This document shows, piece after piece, positions 49,316 to 60,178 of a DNA stretch of 64,000 nt (positions are counted from its first letter, which is position 1; each line of letters starts with the position of its first letter). This stretch comes from Zelopaecilomyces penicillatus (taxonomy: Eukaryota > Ascomycota > Sordariomycetes > Hypocreales > Pseudodiploosporaceae). Location of the stretch: assembly GCA_005765155.1 (NCBI GenBank), contig VCCP01000002.1:3782001-3846000 (forward strand), written 5' to 3'. The position numbers and the translations under genes were made by a program. Under the pieces are notes generated by a model. The model searched no databases, was not told where the DNA came from, and worked only from the letters and a program-made list of their open reading frames with translations.

Positions 49316-50921
49316 GTGAGCAGACCGGACTCTAGCCTCGATGCTCCGGTCTGTTCTCCTGGAAGCGGCGATATACGCCCGCTCCTTGTTCTCATCGGGG
49401 GTACGCTATACATATTGTCAGAGCTTTCGAATAAAAATTATCTTTTTTTTGGTAATTTTTTAGGGAAACAATGAAGAAACTTGAATAGTGTTTGTTCACA
49501 TGGGCTGGGGTTGGAAGTTGGATTCCGGGAGCTGTATGAAAAACACTCCTTCGATCAGTGTATCATACCTGGTGTTTGGTATTCGTGGGCCGCATGCCTG
49601 CAATTGATTCTATGACGTTAGAGAAAGAGAGTAGGTTGGTGTCAAGGACGCCGCCAACTTGCAAAACGGGGCGAATGATAGAATCATCGACTTGAATCAC
49701 CTGGCTGTTTTCTTGACTTTCCTGCCAGTATACACGAGGCTTGTATCGCAGTCGGTATCATGAAGATGGGTTCCAACTCCCTTGCTCGAGCCTAGATTAG
49801 ACTAGCTGGCGCCAGGGGTGTTGGATGTTCTCTCAAAGGGGCAATGCCTCGGCTTCGATACGAGCGATTTGCCATAAGACGAGCTGATCGGCCTAGTGGT
49901 TGGGTAGACACATCTATCGTCCCTCGCCGTTAATCAACGGCCTAATACGGCGCATAATTTACCGAGTGACATGGAGATGGAGAGCTTGATTCTGTACAGA
50001 CCGGAGTATGAATCGAATCCCTACGGGCGCAGTAGCTACTCGTACCTGTATGGATGCTTGTACTACGGCAACTTCCGTTGTCAAACCAGAAAGGGTCACA
50101 CTTTGCAAGCATCCAAGGAGTGACAATACGCTAGCCTTTGCACGCCTGACATGCCTGTCATGTATAAACGCTCGAATTCCCCCTCAATGCTACCCATCTG
50201 TGAGTCGTCGGGCCGAGGCGATTGAAGAACTGACAATACCCCCCCTCCCTTCCTCGCTCCCCAGGTGCCGACCTCCACACCATCAACGTCTCTGGCCGAA
50301 CGGGGCTTGAAGTACATGCCAATCTGCACCGTTGCAGCCAATAGATGGAAGGCCCAGACTTTGCAACCTGGTCCCCATTACATCAGGGATGTCTTTGAGA
50401 CAGCAGTAGGTTGATGCGGAGGAAACCGCTAACGCCATTTCCTTAGCCGCATCTCTGACAGCGAGCGTTCACCTCTCGGACTTGGATACAGGGGAAAGTA
50501 AAAGGCACGGGTGTAACTGCTAATGGTTAGTCGCTTCCAGGCCGGTATTGGAGAAGAAGCAAAAGGACTTGACAGTTGGTCGTAATGACCTCTTCAGTGT
50601 CAACAAAAGCATGACACCCATAGGCTCTTGGTGCATTGCGGCTCACTCTCACCCAAGCTACACAACGGAGTTTGGCTTCATGCGGATTTGCCAAATATGA
50701 GTTGGGGCATTTGGTAATTCATTACTACTGACGCCGGAATGAGCAACGAGTGAGCCTCAGTGAGGCACATAATCTGCCACCTACGATGACGAGCAAGAGA
50801 CATCTATTCTACATCTGGAACTGAACCAATCCAGCAATTGGATTTATAATCTCATTACTATCACATAGACTCCTTCAATTTGGCTACTTTGGCATATTCT
50901 CCCCATATTATATTCGGCGTT
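49316..50921. other. Intergenic, no gene seen
   Basis: Divergent upstream region of the uncharacterised minus-strand gene and the crotonase gene. No supported frame. Confidence 0.5.
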
Positions 50922-51797
50922 ATGGCTGACTGTGTCCTATATGGGACGCCAGACGATGGCAAGGTTGCCTACCTGACCTTGAACCGACCTAAGCAGTTTA
51001 ATGCCATTGACAGATTCATGCCGCAGGCCATCCGTGATGCTGTCAAGAAAGCCAACGAAGATCCCCGAGTACATTGCATTGTGATCAGAGGAGCCGGGCT
51101 TGGGTTCTGTGGTGGCTACGACCTCGGGCTCTATGCTGAACAGGCAGAGCGAGGAGAGACATTTGGTAGCCAAGACGTCAGTAAGGGATATGATCCACTT
51201 GTGGACTACTCCTGGATGAGAGAGAACACAGCCTGCTTCTCTGAGCTGTTCCATAGCGCAAAGCCTACCATTGCCCAGGTACATGGCGCCGCTGTCGCTG
51301 GAGGGAGTGATATTGCCTTGTCTTGCGACCTTGTGATCATGGCTGAGGACGCGCGTATTGGATATCCGCCAACACGTGTGTGGGGATGCCCAACAACCGC
51401 CATGTGGGCGGTTCGTGTGGGTGTGGAAAAAGCCAAGAGACTTCTCTTCACTGGGGATTTGATCAGCGGCAAAGAAGCTGCCGCCATGGGTCTCATCTTG
51501 GAGGCTGTGCCAGCATCTCAGCTTAACGAAACAGTCCGTCTTCTCACGGAACGGATCAAGACCGTCCCAATAAACCAGAATTGGATGAACAAGCAGGTCA
51601 TCAACAGCCTTGTTGAAGGCCAGATAGATGCCGCTCAAAGGTTAGCCACGGTATTTGACGGAATCACGCGCAATTCTCCCGAAGGAGTTGCCTTTCAAGT
51701 CCTTGCACGGAGTAAGGGTTTCAAGGCTGCCATTGCTGAGAGAGATGAACCAGGACGCACGAGCGACTACATGAGGGTGTGGAGGAGTGTATTGTAA
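50922..51797 (+). CDS. Crotonase-fold protein (enoyl-CoA hydratase/isomerase family)
   Basis: Intronless, 291 residues from the ATG at 50922 (MADCVLYGTPDDGKVAYLTL); the frame continues upstream only to a TTG. CoA-thioester enzyme. Oxyanion-hole segments are present: RGAGLGFCGGYDLG (residues 56-69) and HGAAVAGGSDIALSCD (121-136). The two glutamates of true hydratases are not: the position in GG-x-E-L is Asp130 (GGSDIAL), and where GxPE is expected there is GYPPTRVWG (147-155). This pattern, with the long insertion around residues 75-105 and TTAMW after it, belongs to a subgroup found in bacteria and fungi whose reaction is not defined; hydratase activity should not be assumed. No peroxisomal PTS1 (ends WRSVL). 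The single exon may hint at transfer from bacteria, but that is weak evidence. Confidence 0.9.
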   Translation: MADCVLYGTPDDGKVAYLTLNRPKQFNAIDRFMPQAIRDAVKKANEDPRVHCIVIRGAGLGFCGGYDLGLYAEQAERGETFGSQDVSKGYDPLVDYSWMRENTACFSELFHSAKPTIAQVHGAAVAGGSDIALSCDLVIMAEDARIGYPPTRVWGCPTTAMWAVRVGVEKAKRLLFTGDLISGKEAAAMGLILEAVPASQLNETVRLLTERIKTVPINQNWMNKQVINSLVEGQIDAAQRLATVFDGITRNSPEGVAFQVLARSKGFKAAIAERDEPGRTSDYMRVWRSVL

Positions 51798-54700
51798 TTA
51801 ATCTATGTGTATAATAAGTTTATGTGTTTGTGTCATTCACAATCCGGACTATCACGTTAATTACGAACTATAACGGCATTTCCTGTTTGACGAGTTGGTG
51901 CAAAGCGACAAAAGCTCTGTTTGCGAGGGTTCAGGAATCCAGAACTGTTCCTGTAAGGCTGCGAGTACTGGTCACATTCCAGAATAGTTGATACCATTTG
52001 AATAAGCTGCCAGCTCTGTCTAGGCGGGGCGCGAATGACACATAGCGCATATGAAAGGGGCGTTACCTGTCACAATTTGCCGTGAACCAAAAGATATGCT
52101 ACTTGACCGTTAGGCTGGGGAGTGAAATGCCAAATCAGCATGGCTTGGACCGAAGCCGAGGTGGCTTTTCCATGAATCTTGTCTATCAAAATGCCAGCCA
52201 GGTTGGGTGTCGCCCTTGGCTTCTATGAAAGCAGTTTTAGAATCAGATAGAACGTACTAATAAGCAAGACTACACGTCAAGTGATCGTCAAGTGGCTCTG
52301 GAAAGCAGAATTGAATGAAAACGGTAATTAAATGAAGTGAATCTTGACTTCAAACAGCATACTTCATTTAAATGCACTCAATTTCTTCCTAGGCGTTTGG
52401 GGACACAATCCTCATCCAATCTCTATTAGTTCCGGTACTCGGATTATAAATCTAAACTAGCTGCTACTCTAGGAGACGAGCGAGTGTGACCAAGAAATCC
52501 AGCTTGAGGAGTTCAAATGCCGACGCCCCCCTTCAGCCTGTTTAGCAGCCATATTAGAGTAGTCAATGAAAGACAGGGGTACTGGTCTGACGAGTTCATG
52601 TATTATGGTTGCCAAAAGATGGCCTAACCTGGTCGAGATCAGTGGCCAGCTCAGCGTCACCTAGTTAATCTATTACCGAGGCTCTCCCAATCAACGGTTT
52701 CAAGGAAAAGTTAGTTAAGCTTCTAGTCAAGGCCACAAACCCACTCTTTGGTAACCAATAGATTTTCTCCGTGCAAGTTAACCAATGGTCATCGACCACT
52801 TTGTGGCCACAAATTAGGGGGGTGTGGGCAGAAGAGTAAGTGGTAGCAACCACTCTCGGGCTTTAGTTCCGGGTTGATCCCCCTTGGCAGCCTCCTCGCC
52901 ACGTTCAACTAGCGAAGATCAAAACTTGGCGCGGAGAGATCCTGTCGTCTTCAAGCAAGGCTAACACTAACGGCTAGAATTATGAAAGAGGCTGCGGGTT
53001 TGGTCTTGTGGTCAATGCAGCGGTTGCATCTCAGCTGCCTTTGGGGATCCTTTATCCGCCTTGAATGCATGTTTGTCATGGCTGGTTATGCGCACCCATA
53101 AAGAATTGTGCCAAACCGTTATCGCAGAAACTCTACTCACTTTGTGTACATGAACATTATTGGGATTTAATTGCAATAAACACACAAGTCTCGTAGTAGG
53201 GGGTGTTTTCGTCCCAAATGGCCATGTTGCGAAGAATATTTCGCACGTACCTCTCACAAATGATTATCATTGCAAATGGCAATATCTACTCTGATAGTCA
53301 GGTTCCAACCTCTTGTTAGATTAAATTATACCTATTGTCAAGCATTCGTCAAGACAGGCTACCTATCCCTCCCGAGGGCGGCTTGCGGAGCAAATGATCC
53401 CAAGGTTTGGATTTCTAAGCAGAAGGCCACTCTTTGTCCAATGTCAAGAATGCCGAGGCTGCTAAGTTCATAACAAGGATTATACTAGAGAAGTCAAATC
53501 AGATTCATCAGATAGGCTTCTTGCACTGGAAATGCTTCTCATGTGTGGCGCTTGTGTTGGGGGCCGCTCTAACTACCTGCATGTACATTGAAACGTGGAA
53601 GTAGAACGCGGATGTGTCAGTCGTACCAAAAGCAATTTATTGTTTTCTTCACACGCTAGGTAATACTTTGGCACACCAGCCGATATGAACCGTCGATCGT
53701 GGCCAAGACTCATGTCGCCCACCCATCGAGGGCGCATTTAACTCTCCTCTTTTCTCTGTCGATGGGGCCACTCTGAAGTTCCGTTACAATAAAAAAAGAA
53801 GCGAAGTTTCAATGTGAAAGTCTTTTTGTCCAGGTTGATGGCAAACATCAAACTGTTTGCAGAAGAAGGCTTCGCTTCGGCGGCAAAAGAAACACTAGCT
53901 TCATCAACATCATGTGCGGGATTGAGGTTTTGGGACGGTTTGACCGTCTCTGCCATTAGCCTCAGAGATATGGTAACGGCAATTCGTAAATGGGCTATAT
54001 CTAGAGGTAAATTCATCCCACAGCTACCTACCACCTTGGTGAGTTCCGCATTCCGCTTCCCATTTCCATGCGAACTCCGCCGCTAACCTATATACATGTA
54101 TGAAGCGTATTGGTGCTCTGAGATAATTTTCAAAATACACAAGTACCTCATTAAGATGGACAGCACATTTCCAAGGAAACAATCATTTCAGCGTACTGAA
54201 AACCCGGGGGTTGGGGCGTGTGAGCAAATACCACAAACCGGTGATATGCAAGGCGTTGTTTGTGTCCACATCGCGCGACAGGCCAAGCATGCTTAATGCT
54301 GAATGCGGTAAATTACCGAGACCATCTGAGCAAAGTCCAATTGCCATAACAATGGCATGCTGGCTTGAGCGCCAAAGGGCGTCATGGTCGCAACATTGAG
54401 ACCAGTTCATGCGCTGCGTCAACTGATGCAAACCGGCACCAACAACTAACCCTGCCATCGTCAAACGTGTCGGTGTGCCAAGCCCCCCCTTTGAACAAGG
54501 AACGTGCCGATGCGCAGAATGAAAGACACCGACAGCCATCAAGCTATCGAAAGCGAATAGATGGACTAGACAACGTCTGGTGTGGTGGCGGAGCGGGCTT
54601 CTGTCGCCCTCCGCTAAAATCGGATGTGGTCCGCAATGAATCTATACCGAGATAGGTCAAGTGCCTGCGTTTCTGGGCACAGGGCTGAGCCCAAAGGTCG

Positions 54701-55352
54701 AAACCCGCCAAGTGTGTAATAGCTGAATCGAATGAAAAAGACACTCTTGACCCGTAAGAAACCGCTGACAGGGGACTTGAAAAGGGGACCTTGACAACGC
54801 GTAAGCTAAGGTAGGCAGAGCTGGGCAGGGATTGGCAAGCTGTCTGTCGATGTTGATGTCTGGGTTATGACTCTTTTGGATGTTAGTGTTGTGCATGTGT
54901 TTCCGAATAGGTGTCAGTGTTGATGAAAGCTTGAATTTGCGCTGATCACGCATCCAAGATACTGAAGGCAGGTCCAGGCCAAGCAGATTACAGAAAGAAG
55001 GGCATACACCTCGGAAGATTTCCGTATGGAGAATTTTATGTCTTCTTCGTAGACTCTTGTCACTATTCCCTTTCCAATGACAAAGTCGTGTAGGCCATCT
55101 TCATGACACAAGCATATACGAAGGACTGCATACTTTTGTTGTGGCTATTGAGCTGCTAACCTATCTTATGCATTGTTATCTAGCATTTTGACTCACCTTG
55201 TCAAGTACTCGACGAAGAGTCTTAGCATCAGACACGCAAGGTGTTTTTGTATAGGGACTAGATTTAGATACTCTGCATTTTGGGCTACATATATATATAT
55301 ATATTACACAAAGACAACATGTTTCTCGTCAGCCAAAAAAAAACGATTGAAT
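51798..55352. other. Gene-free stretch of 3.6 kb
   Basis: Between the crotonase gene and the beta-galactosidase pseudogene. Only short random frames. An AT dinucleotide run (about 55288-55304) lies just past the pseudogene's 3' end. Confidence 0.5.
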
Positions 55353-57019
55353 CTATTCATTTCTAGGCAACTGAACCCCAATTGGCTTCACCCAGCCGAT
55401 TCGTCCTATTGCCATTTTCTTGCGGAACCTCATATGGGGTCTGCATCGCATCCACTGACTTTTCCCAAATTCCCTTGCGTTGGGATGCTTTTTTGTCCGG
55501 ATAGCTCTCATCTGGCCCACGCCCGTACCACTCAACTTGCCTGAGTATCTTATTGAGACGGATGTTGAAACCAATAAGGGGCACATTGGTTGGAGATAGC
55601 CCAACAGGAGCCATGCGTGTAACACTAATTTTGAGAGAACAGCTGGCGTCGATATATAGTCGATTTTGCAGTTCCACCCCCAACCAAGTGCTGGAGGCGA
55701 GAGGTATGAATGAACAGTAATGACGATGGCATTGGGGTTTTATGTGTTGAATCTTATTGATCGTAGTTGAATCTCCAGCTGGTCTAATCTGTAGAGTTTC
55801 CAATATGGAAGAGCCACAGCAACGTCATTGTCGGTCGCTGGTCTCCCAGCAAGACACATACAATGCGGCCCCAGCATCGATATCTGGCTCAATCAACGAC
55901 TGTCCTCTGAAGATCCAGCGTTGCAGTGATCCGCGAATCTCATCAAATGTAAACTCAAAATTTGTCCCAAACACGATAACATGGTTGTTGGGTTTTGAGA
56001 GTCAAAGAGAGGGTGCTGGTTTTGGCTTGCAACGGTTGCTCAAGTTGGGAGGAACTTCTTACACAGTTAGGGAGCGGAAACTCAAACCAACAAACTTCGT
56101 AGTCAGCTGCAACTCAAGCAGTCTTCTATTGAAGAGTTGATGATATCGTGAAGTACAGGTCTTGTTCACCTGTGGTATTGAGATCCAGAAACCTTTGTAT
56201 ACCCAAAACTTCCACGTCGGTACTTACCTATTGCCATAGGCTGTGACAGTATACGTGAGCTTGAGGGCGCTGAGATTCGCGAAAGTGTATCTGTTCTTCG
56301 TATAAAGTTTGCCGTGATAAATTTGAAAATAATACGGGCTGCTTGATCGCTTCAAACTCAAACAAGCCAGGTATATTCGCAAAGGATAACGGGCTTCTCG
56401 GAAGTGCCATTATCGACACTTGCCTGTTCAGAAAGCTGAATGAGACGCTCTGCTTATGAGTTCATGGTAACTGTACATGTCTGCTATCTTGGCTTCTTCG
56501 TAACTTTCGTAGTAAATAGGTCGGCTCAAGTCGAGGTTTGATGTGATTATACATAGCCTTGTGATTAGTTCCATAAGATACTCCATTTGTCAGACTGTAG
56601 ATGATTACACTAGATTATCTCGGCATAAAGGCCTCTGCTCAATCAAAATACGAGGCTTCCCGCGATAGATTGTCGGAGATGTATATTGCAGCATGGAAAT
56701 GTAAACTTTCTCCTTTCATCATAATCTCACCCCTCGGGAATATTATGAAGACGCTCCACAACATCGTAGAACCCATGACATCCCATATCCGCTTCGTCCA
56801 TGACCCAGGGGCAGAGTTCATCGCACAGATCTAAAACCTTGGTATTGTTGGGTTGGTGAGAGTAACCTAAAGCATTAAAGTTGTTTTGCTCCCTGAGAAT
56901 GAGATCCTTCAAAGCAGAATCCATAGGCACAACACGGCCGTGTAAAGGATGATGCTCATGGCGGTTAACGCCACAGAAAGAATGGGATTGCCAGTCACAC
57001 GAAATAGGCCGCTGGAAAT

Positions 57020-57027
57020 CTCGACGT

Positions 57028-57058
<31 letters not shown>

Positions 57059-57463
57059 AGTTTTATAATCTACAGCGCAGAGGCTACAAATCCCGTTGGG
57101 GCAACAGGTTATGCCAAGCTAGCTACAGTATTGGTATTCTCTGAATAAATAACTTTAGCCTCGGCTACCTGTTCCTTCATTCTTATGCCCCTTCTTCTAT
57201 CTAGATAACATTTAATCACTACAAGAGCCTAAGATATCAAGCAGAGCTCCCACCAGCAGGAGACTCTACACAGCGACCGAGGAGTCTTCCTCTTACTACA
57301 CAGGGCGACCTTGAAATAGCAGTGTTAAGATCTTCAAAACCAGAAGAAAAAAAAAAGGCCAACTCTCTAAAATCCCTCTTCTTCGCTGCCTATTAGAGAT
57401 CACAAGTCCCAACAGGCCGTTTTCCCTCTCTTGTTAGCAGCCGCTAGCGTGAGAGAAAGATTT
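57020..57463. other. Insertion of about 440 bp inside the galactosidase pseudogene
   Basis: Sequence without coding similarity sits between the codons for RKAEDTNNSLL and those for TGNPIL-CGVNRHEHH, where intact enzymes need only about 10-15 residues. It has mobile-element-like ends in places (minus strand tgttgggac at about 57414 against gccccaac at about 57096; a short inverted pair ctctcttgt/acaagagag at 57426-57474) and a trinucleotide run (gat/ggt) at 57032-57060. I could not find a convincing target-site duplication, so solo LTR, MITE or local rearrangement remain open. Confidence 0.45.
57032..57060 (+). repeat. Trinucleotide run (gat then ggt)
   Basis: About six gat units followed by about four ggt units, inside the insertion in the galactosidase pseudogene. 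Confidence 0.8.
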
Positions 57464-58568
57464 TTACAAGAGAGAGTTGTTGGTATCCTCGGCTTTGCGG
57501 AAACCTATCCGCTGCTGGGTGGTGTATGTTGCAGCCGATTGAGAGCTTAGAGTGAATTTGACCAGGTACATATAAGGGGTTTCGGCCGTCCACTTCTTTG
57601 GATTTAAGACTGGTAGCGTGAGTTTTATCGTGGCGTTGCCAGGACCAGTATCAGTCTCTGATGATCCAATAAGAGCACCACCGTTGGCTTCGAGATCGAA
57701 GAGCGACATCTTGATGTTGGCTCTTGATTTCTTCAAGACTGTCACCTCTGAAAATAATACAGCGTTCCTGGATTGTGCATCTAGGTCGGTTTGAATGGAC
57801 CAGTCCTCAATTCTGAAATGACGGGGGAATGATATCAAGTGGACATCTTTAAAAATACCTAGAAGTTTATCATTAGCATCTTAACTCAAATAGGTTGTAA
57901 TCGTTGAACTTGCCGGAAAGCCGCCACTGGTCCTGATCTTCAATATCGGTTCCATCACACCATTGGTAGACTTTTACGAATAATTCATTTGTGCTATCAC
58001 GATTCACATACTCGCTAATGTCAAATTCGGAAGGGTTTCCAGATCCTTGGGCATAGCCCACTAATGCTCCGTTGACATAAACGTGATAGGCGCTATTTAC
58101 ACCTTCGAATCGCAATCTCAGCTGTGAATCTTGTGGCCAGTCCGATGCTGGTTGAAACAACCGGCGATAGACGCCTGTTGGATTCTCCGTTGACACATCG
58201 GGTGGGCAAACGGGATTGGGAGACTGCGTGTTGGTTAGGCCTGGCTTCCCATAACCCTGAGGTTGCCAATGGCCTGGAACTGTCGCCGACTTCCACTCGA
58301 TATCTTTGGATTGAGCAGCATCTGGGGCTCCGGCAGCCGTCGAGGCTAAATGAAAATCCCAAGTGCCATTGAGAAGTATGGCGGTCTCTGGGATGTGATA
58401 AGAGCGTGGTGGGAGGCAGTTTCTGCGGAAGACTGCTTCGTTGCAATAGTCTGGACGAGACTCGTGCTCGCTTGGGGAGAGCCCACTGGGACGCAGAAGA
58501 ATCCTTTCAACTGCGCCAGACACTGCTTTGCCAGAATTGCAAAATGACCTGGTCTGTGTGCTCTGCAT

Positions 58569-60178
58569 GATGGCGATAATGTGAAAGTGGCTCAACCCTG
58601 AAACGGATAGTCCGCTGGCATCGATTGGCGTAGATGTTCAACTTCAGAGAGGTTAATCAGTTGCAATTTTTCCGTACACTTTCGAGGATTTGCAGCTATC
58701 AAATAATTGAGATGTAAGGTCAAGGTTTAGGTGGGCTAGATATGTGGCATTGCACTGCTTTTCTCGGTGTACAAAAACGCGCCACGGGATTGGGCCTCTC
58801 GGACCACACGTAATAACCAGGTTGTGCTACCACATTAAACTACCACATCAATAATAAGTCGCCAGCGGCATTCATCAAAGTCGGCGAAAAGGCCTTTCAA
58901 ACATCGGCGAAACTCCCAAGTACCGCTAACTAGGCAACGACAAAAACATGGGTGGCACTAAATTCTCGCCGAAGGAGTAGAAGGATGGTGGGAACCAACG
59001 GGATCGACGGTATGGATGTAACAGAAAAAGGGAATATCCCCGGAACCGCTGTAACAAGGACTTAGTAAGGGCCATGGAGTCGAGCGGATTTAACAAGATG
59101 GCGAATGGACTACATTTGCCCACCAGTTTCAAAGTCAGGATTGCAACCCTGCTCCGAGCTGCACACGGCCACATCAAGATGTCCGGGGGAGCAGCGCTAA
59201 TGCAACGGGCTAACGCCAGTGACCCCCAACCCATGATGATGTATTAGGGATCCATCCCAATATGATACAGGATCTGCACCGTTAATACGACGGTGTAGGT
59301 TGATGGGGACAGCAAGCAGAGTTGGCCTGGCTGTATGTATCATGTATGGATGATCAACAGCATCCGCAACCACCGACCGCCTCGTAGCCTCGCTAAGTGG
59401 CTGCCTAATTGTTTTTCTTTTTTTTTCTTTTTCCTTTCTCTTCAAACACCTTGCCCTGTCCAATGAAAAAGAAGGGCTTCTGTTCTAGAAGGGCGGAGCC
59501 AAGGTCTCATAGAGGACCGTAATTAACACGTGACTCTATCAATCTAGCCGCAACGTTTGTCTTTGTTCAGCCCCGTCTCCACAATTGAGAGATGCGCGGC
59601 ACTGCTTACCGAATCCGATGCGTCGGCATTTATGCGATCGTGTTAGGTTGGCTTGGGCTTAGCCTAGCTCTCCCGCACTCTTTAAAAACGATCTTCCCTT
59701 TCTTGGTCTCCGAGTAATAATCAATGTAATAATTACTCCGTCCATTGTCTGCATCGCATTTGCCCATTTGGGCTGGGCTCGGAGCCTTTCCCCCCGTTTC
59801 TTACGCTCATCGCTTACCGGGAGTCCGCCGTTTATTCCCACGTTGGGCCGGCCGGCCCACCCCACCTTTTGCGATCAATGACGCAAACGAACCAGCCGAG
59901 GCCGGGATTAACTTAACCGGACACGCTTGGCTGGGGCTTGGCAGTGAAATAGATTAAACCTTTGCCAGCCACACTTTGGGCTTTTGTTTTTGTTTTTGTT
60001 TTGCCGGGCAATTAATTATTTAAAAATAACAAAATATTAGTCGATTGGAACCAACTCTCAAGAACCCCAAATCCTGTGCATCATCAGCGAGGGCAGGGCA
60101 ACTGCATTCTCGGACGGATCATCCGCTCTCAACTGCATCGTGTCTTTTGCCTCAGATCAATCAGGCTTTCTTAAAGGC
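58569..60178. promoter_or_regulatory. Former bidirectional promoter of the lactose gene pair
   Basis: 1.6 kb between the divergent starts of the galactosidase and permease pseudogenes, the position of the shared promoter in intact fungal lactose clusters. It holds matches to the CreA carbon-repression consensus SYGGRG, for example ccgggg at 59183..59188, ctgggg at 59931..59936 and the reverse ccccgg at 59038..59043, and a ttttgt repeat at 59981-60002. No separate gene is seen in it. The regulatory role is inference from gene order. Confidence 0.45.

Larger units (their letters stand above)
55353..58568 (-). pseudogene. GH2 beta-galactosidase pseudogene
   Basis: Remains of a full intracellular LacZ-type beta-galactosidase (GH2), read on the minus strand. 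The first part is clean: ATG at 58568, sugar-binding domain (LPPRSYHIPETAILLNGTWD, ATVPGHWQPQGYGKPGLTNT, YAQGSGNPSEFDISEYVN), intron 57912..57859 with an unusual GC donor, then DVHLISFPRHFRIEDWSI down to QQRIGFRKAED, where it meets an insertion. Beyond that, pieces in shifting frames follow the expected order: CGVNRHEHHPLHGRVVP and LCDELCPWVMDEADMGCHGF (about 56985-56750), NHKAMYN near 56560, ERLIQLSEQASVDNGTSEKP and ILCEY near 56400, the small-chain domain (VLVFGTNFEF... about 55970) and VEWYGRGPDESYPDKK ... PQENGNRT (about 55540-55400). Frameshifts and stops are many, and the acid/base GNES motif is altered. It cannot make active enzyme. The partner permease upstream is also broken. Confidence 0.92.

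Noticed and set aside
49861..49930. tRNA-like string (cctagtggttgggtaga)
   Set aside because: No cloverleaf can be folded and no B box follows at the right distance.
53738..54086. Opposed 90- and 98-codon frames
   Set aside because: They are each other's antisense with no domain or splice signals.
57470..57495. ttggtatcc-like sequence resembling a copia primer-binding site beside the insertion
   Set aside because: These bases are the reverse complement of the galactosidase codons for E-D-T-N, so the match is by chance.
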